36,641 nt of DNA. Origin: DATKXO01 sp035528995 (lineage in GTDB: Bacteria; Planctomycetota; Phycisphaerae; UBA1845). The DNA lies in assembly GCA_035528995.1 (NCBI GenBank), contig DATKXO010000150.1, forward strand, positions 1 to 36,641, given 5' to 3'. The notes under the pieces were generated by a model. That model worked only from the letters and a program-made list of their open reading frames with translations. It made no database searches and was not told where the DNA came from. Both the position numbers and the translations under genes were made by a program. Positions 22,072 to 30,444 of the stretch are shown here, piece after piece; position 1 is the first letter of the stretch, and each line of letters begins with the position of its first letter.

Positions 22072-23034
22072 TTGGCGTCGGAGTTGGTCCGTGAACTGGT
22101 GAATGCCGGCATTCATTTCGGGCACCGTATCAGTCGGTGGAACCCGAAGATGAAGGCCTATATCTTCGGTCGGCGTAACCTGATCCACATCATCGATATT
22201 CGTGAGACGGTCAAAGGGTTGCTCCGGGCGAAGAAGTACATCGCCCAGGCCGTTGCGCGAGGTGAGGACGTTCTGTTTGTCGGGACGAAGCGGCAGGCCC
22301 GTCACTCGATCATTCAGCAGGCCAACCGCGTGGGCATGCCATACGTGGCCAAACGTTGGCTGGGCGGGACCTTGACGAACTTCCGGACGATCCGGTCCCG
22401 GCTGGCGCGGTTGGAGGAGCTGGAGGCGGCCGAGGCCGACGGCACCGTGCAGAAGTACAGCAAGAAAGCCATCGCCAGTCGAAGCCGCGAGTTGCGCAAG
22501 ATCAAGAGCAACCTGGAGGGCATCCGGACCATGGAACGGCTGCCCGGTGCGCTTCTGGTGGTGGACGTTCGGCGGGAGCATCTGGCCGTCCGCGAAGCCA
22601 AGAAGCTGGGCATCCCCGCGGTCTGTCTGATCGACACGGACTCCGATCCGGACTTTGCCGACATCCCTATTCCGGGCAATGACGACTCGATGCGTTCGAT
22701 CGAGACGATCCTGGTGCATCTGGCCGACGCGGTCGAGGAGGGGAAGCGGGGACGGTTGGCGGTCACTCCGGCCGCGGACGCGGATGCCGCCTTCCCACGG
22801 CGTTCAAGGCGTGGAGCCGGCGGCCGAGCCGACGGCGATGAGGACGAGGCAAAGCCCCCGGTCCCCACGGAAAGCGTCGGGCTGGAGGCTGGGTCCGGCG
22901 AGCTCACCTCGGGCCAGGAGGTGGCCGGTCAGCAGGGCGCCCCCCTGGGCGGAACGGACGAAACCGGAGGCACGGCTCCGCCGACCGACGGCTCCAGTGA
23001 CGAGATTCCGGCGATCCGCGAATCGTCCACATGA
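22072..23034 (+). CDS. rpsB: 30S ribosomal protein S2, with a C-terminal extension
   Basis: S2 is a late-assembling small-subunit protein. The core (1-230) is typical: LVNAGIHFGHRISRWNPKM, FVGTKRQAR, RWLGGTLTNFRTI, LLVVDVRREHLAVREA, GIPAVCLIDTDSDP and IPGNDDSMRSI. The start is TTG 22072, preceded by a very strong Shine-Dalgarno sequence GGAGGAGGT (22058-22066) five bases away; no ATG fits. Residues about 232-320 are an acidic, Gly/Pro-rich, probably disordered extension, making the protein 320 aa against about 240 in E. coli. It heads the order rpsB-tsf-pyrH-frr. Confidence 0.96.
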   Translation: MASELVRELVNAGIHFGHRISRWNPKMKAYIFGRRNLIHIIDIRETVKGLLRAKKYIAQAVARGEDVLFVGTKRQARHSIIQQANRVGMPYVAKRWLGGTLTNFRTIRSRLARLEELEAAEADGTVQKYSKKAIASRSRELRKIKSNLEGIRTMERLPGALLVVDVRREHLAVREAKKLGIPAVCLIDTDSDPDFADIPIPGNDDSMRSIETILVHLADAVEEGKRGRLAVTPAADADAAFPRRSRRGAGGRADGDEDEAKPPVPTESVGLEAGSGELTSGQEVAGQQGAPLGGTDETGGTAPPTDGSSDEIPAIRESST

Positions 23035-23070
23035 TCCGGACTGCGGGGGTTTGGGTGGTCCTCCCGGATC
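23033..23070 (+). other. Stem-loop in the rpsB-tsf spacer
   Basis: GATCCGG (23033-23039) overlaps the rpsB stop and pairs with CCGGATC (23064-23070). No T-run follows. It may weaken read-through into tsf or stabilise the rpsB mRNA. The rest of the 147-nt spacer shows nothing clear. Confidence 0.35.
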
Positions 23071-23181
23071 GACCTTCCCGATATCAGGTGACATCCAACC
23101 AGCGGGGCGTGCGTGCCCTTCAACAGCAGAGCGAAGGCGAGCGACCGCGCCGGGTCGCTGCGAAATGGAGAATCCAGAGGA

Positions 23182-24024
23182 ATGGCCGAGATCACAGCCG
23201 CACAGGTGAAAGCGCTTCGCGAGGAAACCGGGCTACCGATGATGGAGTGCAAGGCCGCCCTGGCCGAAGCCGGTGGTGACAAGGAACAGGCCGTCGAGAT
23301 CCTGACCCGCAAGCACAAGGGCAAGATGGAGGCCCGTTCCGGTCGCGAAACCGGCGAGGGCCGCATCGCGATCTACATCGACGAGGCCGGCACCACCGGT
23401 GGCATCATCGAGCTGCGTTGTGAGACGGCCCCTGTGGCCAAGAACGAGCTCTTCGTCAAGTTGACCGACAAGCTGGCCCGCCAGGTTGCCTGCCAGCAGG
23501 AGGCGAGCCCGTCTCCGGACGCGATTCTTGCGGCCGAGTCGGTGGCGGAGCCCGGCAAGACCGTCTCCGACCTGATGACCGACGTGTACGGCAAGCTCCG
23601 CGAGACCATGAAGCTGGTGGGCTGCCGCCGGGTCTGCGGGGACTACCTGACCAGTTACGTACACCACGACGGCAAGACCGGCGTGCTGATCGCCCTGGAC
23701 GCCAAGCCGACCGAGGACAACGTCGGTCTGGACCTGTGCCATCACGCGGCGTTTGCGAACCCGATGGCCGTTGAACCGGACGGCGTGCCGCCTGAGGCCG
23801 TGGAGAAGGTCCGCAACCTGGCCCGGGAGGTAGCCATCAGCGAGGGCAAACCCGAGAAGATCATCGACAAGATCGTCGAGGGCAAGGTCAACGCCTTCTA
23901 CGCCGAGAAGGTCCTCATGGAGCAGGAGCACGTCAAGGTCACCAAGACGAAGGTGCGCAAGGTCCTCAAGGACGCCGGCGTGAACGCCGTGACGGAACTG
24001 GTCTTCATGAAGGTCGGCGCTTAG
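23182..24024 (+). CDS. tsf: Elongation factor Ts
   Basis: EF-Ts exchanges GDP for GTP on EF-Tu. The protein is 280 aa. The N-terminal UBA-like domain has VKALREETGLPMMECKAAL (about 9-27), followed by a coiled region and the core repeats. HHAAFANPMAV and the C-terminal ITE-like VLKDAGVNAVTELVFMKVGA fit the family. ATG 23182 matches the conserved start; AGAGG is very near (23176-23180) and GGAG lies 11 nt away. A strong terminator follows 33 nt after the stop. Confidence 0.96.
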   Translation: MAEITAAQVKALREETGLPMMECKAALAEAGGDKEQAVEILTRKHKGKMEARSGRETGEGRIAIYIDEAGTTGGIIELRCETAPVAKNELFVKLTDKLARQVACQQEASPSPDAILAAESVAEPGKTVSDLMTDVYGKLRETMKLVGCRRVCGDYLTSYVHHDGKTGVLIALDAKPTEDNVGLDLCHHAAFANPMAVEPDGVPPEAVEKVRNLAREVAISEGKPEKIIDKIVEGKVNAFYAEKVLMEQEHVKVTKTKVRKVLKDAGVNAVTELVFMKVGA

Positions 24025-24057
24025 CGTTGTGTGCGGTCTGCCGTTGGATCGAGCAAG

Positions 24058-24081
24058 GGGAGCCTCCGGGCTCCCTTTTTC
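24058..24081 (+). terminator. Rho-independent terminator after tsf
   Basis: GGGAGCC (24058-24064), loop TCCG and GGCTCCC (24069-24075) form a perfect 7-bp stem, followed by TTTTTC. It ends the rpsB-tsf transcript, so pyrH needs its own promoter. Confidence 0.85.
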
Positions 24082-24093
24082 TTGCGCCGGCTG

Positions 24094-24108
24094 CTAGACT
24101 GCCGATCG
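24094..24108 (+). promoter_or_regulatory. Likely -10 region and start site of pyrH
   Basis: The -10 box is TAGACT (24095-24100), within CTAGACTGCCGATCG. Almost the same string (CTAGACTGGGCGATCG) sits at 25011-25026 before frr. No convincing -35 was found because the terminator tail occupies that space. The predicted leader is about 95 nt. Confidence 0.4.
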
Positions 24109-24202
24109 CGGCGTTGCGAACGGGCGGACCAGAGAGCCCGCTGGTGCACCGCTCGGCGTTACCGAGCGATAGGGCGGCACGACCGACACGAGAGGTGGGC
24201 CC

Positions 24203-24973
24203 ATGGCAGTCGTGAAAACGTCGGGCGACGATGACCAGTCTCACGTCCGGCGACCCCGGACGAAGTACCAGCGCGTCGTGCTCAAGATCAGTGGCGAGGG
24301 CCTCTGCCGGGCCGGGCACCGAGGCATCGACGGGGAGGAACTCCAGCGGATCTCCAACGAGATCAAGCTGGTGGCCGATCTGGGCGTGCAATTGGCCGTC
24401 GTCGTCGGCGGGGGCAATATCGTCCGTGGCGACACCCTGGCGGCCGAGGCGCCGATCGACGTGGTGACCGGTCACTACATGGGCATGCTGAGCACGGTGA
24501 TCAATGCCCTGGCCGTGCAGGACGCCCTGGAGGCGACGGGTGTGGCCACCCGGGTGCAGAGCGCGGTGGCGGTCGATCGGGTCTGCGAGAAGTTCATCCG
24601 TCGCCGGGCGATGAGGCACCTGGAGAAGGGGCGGGTGGTGATCTTCGCGGGCGGCACCGGCAACCCCTTTGTGACGACGGACTCGGCCGGAGCGCTGCGG
24701 GCCTCGGAGATCGGGGCCGACGTGGTGCTGAAAGCCACTAAGGTGGACGGTGTCTACGCGGCCGATCCGGTACAGGACCCTTCCGCGGAGTTGTTCGAGC
24801 ATCTGACCTACGACCAGGTGATCGATCAGCGCCTCGAGGTGATGGACGTGGCCGCTATCGATCTGTGCCGCAGGAACGGCATACCCATCATCGTGTTCAA
24901 CCTGAAGCTGCCCGGACACATGCGGGCGGTCGTCGAGGGCCAGCGGATCGGGACGCTGATCGACGCGGGCTGA
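24203..24973 (+). CDS. pyrH: UMP kinase
   Basis: PyrH phosphorylates UMP to UDP using ATP and is usually hexameric and GTP-regulated. The protein is 256 aa, amino-acid-kinase fold. Motifs present: VVLKISGEGL (about 25-34), LAVVVGGGNIVRG, DVVTGHYMGMLSTVINALA, VVIFAGGTGNPFVTTDSA, LKATKVDGVYAADP, and the C-terminal PIIVFNL. The first 20 residues, charged and polar, form a short extension. ATG 24203 has GAGAGGTGGG just upstream. It lies between the tsf terminator and frr, in the usual order. Confidence 0.96.
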   Translation: MAVVKTSGDDDQSHVRRPRTKYQRVVLKISGEGLCRAGHRGIDGEELQRISNEIKLVADLGVQLAVVVGGGNIVRGDTLAAEAPIDVVTGHYMGMLSTVINALAVQDALEATGVATRVQSAVAVDRVCEKFIRRRAMRHLEKGRVVIFAGGTGNPFVTTDSAGALRASEIGADVVLKATKVDGVYAADPVQDPSAELFEHLTYDQVIDQRLEVMDVAAIDLCRRNGIPIIVFNLKLPGHMRAVVEGQRIGTLIDAG

Positions 24974-24988
24974 CCGCTCGGGTCCGGC

Positions 24989-25017
24989 TTGTCGCGTGCA
25001 GGGGGGCTGGCTAGACT
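24989..25017 (+). promoter_or_regulatory. Promoter of frr
   Basis: TTGTCG (24989-24994), 17 nt and TAGACT (25012-25017). The start would be near 25024, leaving a leader of about 27 nt that contains GGAGGAA before the ATG. Confidence 0.6.
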
Positions 25018-25050
25018 GGGCGATCGAAGGTCTTACGGAGGAATCTGGCG

Positions 25051-25617
25051 ATGCCCGTAGACGCAATCGAGAAGGACTGTAGGACGACCATGGAGAAGTG
25101 CGTGTCCTACCTGAAGGACGAGTTGCGGGGCATCCGTACCGGGCGGGCCAGCCCTGGCTTGGTCGAGCACCTCAAGGTGCCGGTCCAGTCCTACGGGAGC
25201 ACCATGATCCTTCGGGAACTGGCCACCATCAGCGCCCCGGATCCGGTAACCGTGCTGATCAAGCCTTTCGATCCCAGCACGCTCAAGGACATCGAGAAGG
25301 CCCTCCGTACCTCGGACATCGGCATCACGCCCGCTTCGGACGGCAAGATCATTCGACTGCCGATTCCTCCGCTGTCGGGCGAGCGCCGCGGTCAACTCGT
25401 CAGCCAGGTCAAGCAGATGGGCGAAAGCCAGAAGGTCGGCATCCGCAATGTTCGCCGCGACGCCAACAAGCAGATCGACGCGATCCAAAAGGACGGCACG
25501 CTCAGCGAGGACGAAGCCAAGAATGCCAAGGATCGAGTCCAGAAGCTGACCCGCAAGTACGAGGAGGCGGTGGATTCGGTCGTCGCTGCCAAGGGGAAGG
25601 AACTGGAAGAGGCCTGA
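25051..25617 (+). CDS. frr: Ribosome recycling factor
   Basis: RRF splits post-termination ribosomes together with EF-G. The protein is 188 aa, a normal length. The family pattern is clear: ELRGIRTGRASPGLVEHLKV near 28-47, YGSTMILRELATISAPDP, LIKPFDPSTLKDIEKAL, DIGITPASDGKIIRLPIPPL, and the long helical domain ending KLTRKYEEAVDSVVAAKGKE. GGAGGAA lies about eight bases before ATG 25051. It completes the translation cluster begun by rpsB. Confidence 0.97.
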   Translation: MPVDAIEKDCRTTMEKCVSYLKDELRGIRTGRASPGLVEHLKVPVQSYGSTMILRELATISAPDPVTVLIKPFDPSTLKDIEKALRTSDIGITPASDGKIIRLPIPPLSGERRGQLVSQVKQMGESQKVGIRNVRRDANKQIDAIQKDGTLSEDEAKNAKDRVQKLTRKYEEAVDSVVAAKGKELEEA

Positions 25618-25710
25618 CCGAAGTGAGAAGCGCTCAAGGGAAGGGCGAGTTGCCGAAGCGCGTGGGCCGTGCGGCGAGGCGGGGGGGGCGTTCGAGAGTT
25701 GGGGCGGGTC

Positions 25711-25716
25711 TATAAT
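25711..25716 (+). promoter_or_regulatory. Perfect -10 box (TATAAT) upstream of the zinc-ribbon gene
   Basis: TATAAT at 25711-25716 stands in very GC-rich DNA, but no good -35 lies 16-18 nt upstream; the nearest candidate is TTCGAG (25691-25696), 14 nt away. The leader to the ATG at 25815 would be about 92 nt. Confidence 0.4.
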
Positions 25717-25814
25717 GGCTGGCGGGGCGGCCGTGGGGTACATTTCATACGGTAGGGCGTGCTGAAGGTCGATACGACGATGTTCGGACTCGGCCGGGCT
25801 GATCTGGAGGCTCG

Positions 25815-26330
25815 ATGATGGGTCGCGTCTGCCCGCAATGTTCGGCGCAGAATCCGGCGTTGGCCCGGTTCTGCTGTCAATGCGGCAGAGCCTTGGACGA
25901 CGCGCCGTCGGGTGGGCCAGGCGGCGGGTCGTCGTCGGTGCTGAGCTGTCCGGCCGGCTTCCAGCCCTGTCTCGAGTCGCCGGGGTTCTACTACCAGTGG
26001 GTGTCGGTGGGGAAGGAATCGTTTTTCGGCTGCGAATACCTGGGGTTGACGCTGCTCAACGGCGGTGACCCCGCGGTTGAGATTCGCATACGCCTCACCG
26101 GCCGCGACGCTACCGGCGAGGTGTTGTTCGAGCTGGAACGTAACGTCCACCGAATGGAACGGGGGCAGCCGGCCAGCCTGGAGATCCCCCGGGACCAGTT
26201 GCCCGGCGTCCCCGAGTCGCTCGACGTGTCGGTGGTGAGCAGCAAGCGCTCGCCGCCGGATGAGCCCCAAGAAAGGAGGCAGTCATGCAAGCCCTGGTGG
26301 TCATCGTCCTCGTCGGAGGACTCTTCATAG
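25815..26330 (+). CDS. Zinc-ribbon protein, translationally overlapped with the SPFH gene
   Basis: A 171-aa protein of unknown function. An N-terminal zinc ribbon uses C6, C9, C20 and C23 (VCPQCSAQN...FCCQCGRAL), followed by a Gly/Ser linker (33-42). A compact, probably all-beta domain (about 43-147) follows, reading like a C2- or Ig-type sandwich (YYQWVSVGKESFFGCEYLGL, AVEIRIRLTGRDATGEVLF). The tail is Ser-rich. GGAGG lies just before ATG 25815. The last 46 bases overlap the start of the SPFH gene in another frame, with that gene's Shine-Dalgarno sequence inside this one, so the two are coupled. Confidence 0.82.
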   Translation: MMGRVCPQCSAQNPALARFCCQCGRALDDAPSGGPGGGSSSVLSCPAGFQPCLESPGFYYQWVSVGKESFFGCEYLGLTLLNGGDPAVEIRIRLTGRDATGEVLFELERNVHRMERGQPASLEIPRDQLPGVPESLDVSVVSSKRSPPDEPQERRQSCKPWWSSSSSEDSS

Positions 26331-27220
26331 TCCTTTTGGCCCTCACGGGGCTGTTCACGGTCAAGCAGCAGTCGCGGGTAATACTCGAGCGGTTCGGGCG
26401 GTTCCTGCGAACCTGCGGCCCGGGTCTGCACTGGCGGATTCCGGGCGTCGACCGGATCGCCGGACGGATCAGCCACCGAGTGCAGGAACTCGAGATCAAG
26501 GTCGAGTCCAAGACGTCGGACGACGTCTTCGTGGACCTGCTCATCGCGGTGCAGTTCCTGATCGGTGAGGAGGAGGAGACGGTTCGGGCCGCCTTCTACC
26601 GGCTGAGCAACCCGGCCCAACAGATCAGCTCCTACGTCTTCGACACGGTGCGGGCTCTGGTGCCCGAGATGCCGGTCGATTACGTCTTCTCGGAGAAGGA
26701 CAAGATCGCCAGCGCGGTCAAGGAGCGACTGCAGGGCACCATGCGCGGCTACGGCTACACCATCGTGCAGTCGTTGGTGAACGACATCCAGCCCGACGCC
26801 CAGGTCAAAGAGGCCATGAACAAGGTGAACGCCTCGGCCCGGCTGAAAGAGGCCGCCAGGAACGAGGCCGAGGCCCAGAAGATTCGGGTCATCGCCGAGG
26901 CCGAGGCCGAAGCGCGGGCCAAGGAGCTGCAGGGCATGGGCATTGCCAAGCAGCGGCTGGCCATCGCCAACGGGCTGAAGGATTCGGTCGAAGCGTGCTC
27001 CGAGGCGGGCATCAGCCCGGAAGAGGCCACCAAGATGGTCCTGCTCACGCAGCACTACGACACGGTGACGGCCGTCGGCTCCCACAGCAAGGCGACGATC
27101 ATGATGATCCCCTACACGCCGGACGGCATGAGCCAGGTCGGCGACCAGATCACCAGCGCCCTACTGACCACGGGCGAAGCCCAAGCCCGCGACGGCAAGC
27201 CGGCGCCGGCGCACGGATAA
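26285..27220 (+). CDS. SPFH/band 7 domain membrane protein (stomatin/HIR-like)
   Basis: A membrane-scaffold protein of the stomatin/prohibitin superfamily, 311 aa. A single N-terminal anchor (2-25) is followed by the band 7 domain (VILERFGRFLRTCGPGLHWR through about residue 200). A long Ala/Glu-rich coiled coil then carries EAEAEARAKELQGMGIAKQR. The pattern RLAIANGLKDSV...EATKMVLLTQHYDT resembles the HIR subgroup. A perfect AAAGGAGG (26273-26280) precedes the ATG. Family members oligomerise into rings that organise membrane domains; the coupled zinc-ribbon protein is a candidate partner. Confidence 0.92.
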   Translation: MQALVVIVLVGGLFIVLLALTGLFTVKQQSRVILERFGRFLRTCGPGLHWRIPGVDRIAGRISHRVQELEIKVESKTSDDVFVDLLIAVQFLIGEEEETVRAAFYRLSNPAQQISSYVFDTVRALVPEMPVDYVFSEKDKIASAVKERLQGTMRGYGYTIVQSLVNDIQPDAQVKEAMNKVNASARLKEAARNEAEAQKIRVIAEAEAEARAKELQGMGIAKQRLAIANGLKDSVEACSEAGISPEEATKMVLLTQHYDTVTAVGSHSKATIMMIPYTPDGMSQVGDQITSALLTTGEAQARDGKPAPAHG

Positions 27221-27330
27221 GCGGTACGCGGGGATTCGATACTTCGGGTCAGGTCACCATGTGAGGCCCGAGCTGGTCCGACGGATCAGCACAGTTGGAG
27301 GCAGGGATCATCGCACGCCAAGAGTCCACC

Positions 27331-28881
27331 ATGGGAGATCGGCCGACACGACGGTCCTTCATTCGGCGAACGGGGGCCGCGTTGTTGACGGCCCTGGGCG
27401 TGGGGCGCGGTGCACCGGCGTTCGCCAGGGGTGCCGACGCTCAACCGCCGGCCGGGGAGCCGGCGGCGGCTACACAAGAGGCGCGCCCGCTGCTGGCCAC
27501 TCCCGAAGCGCTGTTCCGGCCCACTGCGACCGGTTGCACGGTGCAGTGGGTGCCCGAGGGCGTTGTCGAGGCGCGGGTGATGGCCGGCTCGGAACCGGGG
27601 CGGCTGGAACTCGTCTCCGAGTCGACTTCCGCCGAGCCGAGCGAGGTTGAGATCGGCGGGTTCGCCCCCGACTCCGAGATCCACCTGCAGTGCTGGTTTC
27701 GTCGGCAGGGGGACCGGGACTGGGTGAAGCGCCCTGTGCGGCGGGTGCACTCCGCCAGGGCGCCCGGCAGCACGTACCGCATCGCGTTGATTGCGGACTC
27801 ACACCAATACGCCTTCGGCGAGCATTCGGGGGCCAAAAAGAATCTGGGGCAGACGATCACCGCCGTGTTGGCGGATCGACCGGACTTCGTGGTCTTCCTC
27901 GGCGACGAAGCCGGCATCCATCATCTGAAAGATAGGCGTCGGTCGCTTAGCCGGGAATCGGCGGACTTCCGCTGGGCGTCATGGCGTTTGGCTTTCGCGC
28001 CACTTCTGGCGGCTGTTCCGAGCTGCATTGCGCTTGGCAACCACGAAGGAGAGGCTGGTTTCTATCAGCATGTGCCCAGGCGCCACGGCTCGGCCTACCT
28101 TCAGCGCTGGGGCACGATCGCCCGGAAGCGCTATTGCCGCAACCCCTCCTTTGCAACGTATCCGGAAGGTGGCGAGAACGAGAACTGGATCGGTGACCAG
28201 GATAGTCCGGCCACCGGCGGTGCGGCCGACGGCAATTGCTCACCCCTGGAGAACTACTACGCGTGGACGTGGGGCGACGCCCTGTTCGTCGTCCTCGACG
28301 TGCACCGATACACCAACATTGGCGGGCTTCGTCCCAATGTGGTGGAGCAGTGGACGCTGGGGAAGGCTCAACTGCAGTGGTTTGAGAGGGTGCTGACCGG
28401 TAGCCGGGCTCGTTGGAAGTTCGTTGTCGCCCACCACCTGGTGGGTGGCTACGCGTGGGACTTGGATGGGACCAGCCGGGCCACCGATTACGTCTACGGG
28501 CGCGGAGGGGCGCGCTACGCGCGTGTCGGCGAGCAGGATCGCATCACCCAGATCATGAAGCAGGTTGGGGCACAGTTTTTCCTCTACGGTCACGACCATA
28601 TGTTCGCCCATCGACAGGCGGAGGGCATTCATTTCGTCTGCTGCGGGCGCCCCACGTGGCTCAGCGCCGCGTGGTGGGAGACGCCCGGTTGGCGCGAAGC
28701 CTATGGCGATGCAGCGGCCCGGGACCCGCACGATTTCTACGGGGCCATCGGCTACACCCGGCTGACCGTTGGCCCCGATGAGGCTCGCATTCAGTACCTG
28801 CGAACGGCAACGGATCCCAAGGGCACCGAGAACGTAAGCACGCCCGTTGGCCAGGTCGTCCACGAGTTCGCGGTCTCATAG
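27331..28881 (+). CDS. Tat-exported calcineurin-like metallophosphoesterase
   Basis: A 516-aa secreted metal-dependent phosphoesterase. The twin-arginine signal TRRSFIRR (6-13) precedes a hydrophobic core and APAFA cleavage site (28-32). A fibronectin-like N-terminal domain (about 50-150) follows. The catalytic metal ligands are all present in order: D and H in IADSH, FLGDEA, GNHE, VAHH and GHDH. This layout matches PhoD/purple-acid-phosphatase-type enzymes. Substrate unknown; phosphate scavenging is plausible given the PiT pair downstream, but that is inference. ATG 27331 has AAGAG six bases upstream; a TTG at 27295 is less likely. Confidence 0.88.
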   Translation: MGDRPTRRSFIRRTGAALLTALGVGRGAPAFARGADAQPPAGEPAAATQEARPLLATPEALFRPTATGCTVQWVPEGVVEARVMAGSEPGRLELVSESTSAEPSEVEIGGFAPDSEIHLQCWFRRQGDRDWVKRPVRRVHSARAPGSTYRIALIADSHQYAFGEHSGAKKNLGQTITAVLADRPDFVVFLGDEAGIHHLKDRRRSLSRESADFRWASWRLAFAPLLAAVPSCIALGNHEGEAGFYQHVPRRHGSAYLQRWGTIARKRYCRNPSFATYPEGGENENWIGDQDSPATGGAADGNCSPLENYYAWTWGDALFVVLDVHRYTNIGGLRPNVVEQWTLGKAQLQWFERVLTGSRARWKFVVAHHLVGGYAWDLDGTSRATDYVYGRGGARYARVGEQDRITQIMKQVGAQFFLYGHDHMFAHRQAEGIHFVCCGRPTWLSAAWWETPGWREAYGDAAARDPHDFYGAIGYTRLTVGPDEARIQYLRTATDPKGTENVSTPVGQVVHEFAVS

Positions 28882-28983
28882 CCATCAAGGCTGACGCGCC
28901 GATCGAGCTTGTGGCCGCTGCGCCTGCGAGCCGGTCAAGGTTGTTGTCACGATGGGAAAGAGGATCGAACCGCGTGCCCGGAC

Positions 28984-30396
28984 CTATCCCGCCACGACCT
29001 CGCGCCCGCGGGTGCGGTACCAGACGTAGCCCATCAGGATCATCCCGATCAGGCTGAACGGCAGCATGAAGTAGAACCAGGCGTTCCAGCCCAGCGAAGT
29101 GTTCTTCACCGTGTAGTCGATCAGCGTGCCCAGCCCAAAGCCGGCCACGGCGGCGCCGAAGTACTGGAAAGAGTCGATCACCCCGGAGGCGAAACCGGCC
29201 ATCTTCCGCCCGCCCAGGTCCATGGCGGCGGCCGTCCCCAGGATCGAGTGCGTCGAGTTGCAGGTCAGCGAGATCAGAATCAGCAGCACCGAGGCCAGGC
29301 CCGCGCTGGCGATATTCACGTTGCTCAGCAGGATGGCGGCCGCCAGGATGACCGCCGACTCCAGAGCGTACAGAGCCATGGCCACCGGGGCGCGTTTGCC
29401 CTTGAACAGCAGGTCGGAGATGAACCCCGAGCTGAACGAGCCGATGAACGCCGTGATGGGCAGCAGGGCGCCGGTGATGATCACCAGGGTCGAAGTCTTG
29501 ATGTCCAGCCCCCACTCCCGGTCGAAGTAGATCACCCACCAATCGTACTGGGCCGTTCGCACCACGCCGGTGCAGAAGTAGGCGCAGGCCGTGATCCAGA
29601 CCATCTTCTTGCGGATGATCGTACCGAAGACCTGTCGAAGGGGGATCTTGGCCTGGTGGTCGCCGTCGCTGTCGGCCTCGTCGGCGCCGTGTTGGACGTA
29701 GTAGCCCGCCTCCTCCGGGTTGTTGCGCACCACGATGTACATCAGCACGACCACCACCGCGACCGCGAAGGGCGGCACCCAGAACAGCCACCGCCAGTCA
29801 CCGCCGATGACGTACTCGTGACCCAAAAGCAGGAAGACGTGACCGGTGAGCAGCCAGGGCCCCAGTGCGTTGATGGTGATCTGGCCCACCTGGATCATCA
29901 GGCCGAACACGCCGGCGAAGCGCCCGCGCTCGTTGCGGGTGAACCAGGCGGTGTTGATCTTGATCATGCCCGGCGCGCCGAAGGCCTGGGCGTACCCGTC
30001 GCAGGTCCGGATCAGGAAGAACAACAGAAAGACGCTGCCCGTGCCGGCGTAGGAGGAGATGCCGAACAGCAGGTTGAGCCCAATGGTCAGACAGGCCCCC
30101 AGGGCCATGGCCTGCTTGCCGCCCAGCTTGTCGGTGAACAGCCCGTTGATGAACTGCCCGAAGGCGTAGGCCAGATGGCGCCCGCTGTTGATGGCTCCGA
30201 AGTCGGCGTTGGAAAAGCCGAACCGGTCCATGATCCGGGGGGCGGCGATCGCGAGGTTGTACCGGCAGGTGTAGTACGAGGCGTACATCAGCCCCAGCAT
30301 GAACCAGTTCATCCCGCGCCGCCCGCGGAATCCCGGTGGGTGCTGGTCGCCCCCAGGCCTGGTGGAAGCTGAACTCGGCTGTCGCTGCTTGCTCAT
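28984..30396 (-). CDS. MFS transporter, organophosphate:phosphate antiporter (OPA) type
   Basis: A 12-helix membrane transporter, 470 aa. LMYASYYTCRYNLAIAAPRI near residues 36-55 matches the OPA family hallmark (YYxxRxN), in which the Arg binds phosphate in GlpT/UhpT-type antiporters. AINSGRHLAYAFGQFINGLFTD is the conserved second-helix loop. A central cytoplasmic stretch (about 235-260) is acidic. It may exchange a sugar or glycerol phosphate for phosphate; the substrate is unknown. It lies upstream of the phosphate-uptake genes but on the opposite strand, 48 nt downstream of a membrane protein on the same strand, so the two may be cotranscribed. Confidence 0.9.
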   Translation of the reverse strand: MSKQRQPSSASTRPGGDQHPPGFRGRRGMNWFMLGLMYASYYTCRYNLAIAAPRIMDRFGFSNADFGAINSGRHLAYAFGQFINGLFTDKLGGKQAMALGACLTIGLNLLFGISSYAGTGSVFLLFFLIRTCDGYAQAFGAPGMIKINTAWFTRNERGRFAGVFGLMIQVGQITINALGPWLLTGHVFLLLGHEYVIGGDWRWLFWVPPFAVAVVVVLMYIVVRNNPEEAGYYVQHGADEADSDGDHQAKIPLRQVFGTIIRKKMVWITACAYFCTGVVRTAQYDWWVIYFDREWGLDIKTSTLVIITGALLPITAFIGSFSSGFISDLLFKGKRAPVAMALYALESAVILAAAILLSNVNIASAGLASVLLILISLTCNSTHSILGTAAAMDLGGRKMAGFASGVIDSFQYFGAAVAGFGLGTLIDYTVKNTSLGWNAWFYFMLPFSLIGMILMGYVWYRTRGREVVAG

Positions 30397-30444
30397 CCGG
30401 GGAGGTCTGCCCCTTTCAGGCCGTCATTCGGCTGATCCGTGTCC

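Noticed and set aside
28909..30372. 487-residue plus-strand frame opposite the OPA transporter
   Set aside because: Gln/Arg/Asp/Gly-rich shadow; the minus strand encodes a clear 12-helix transporter.
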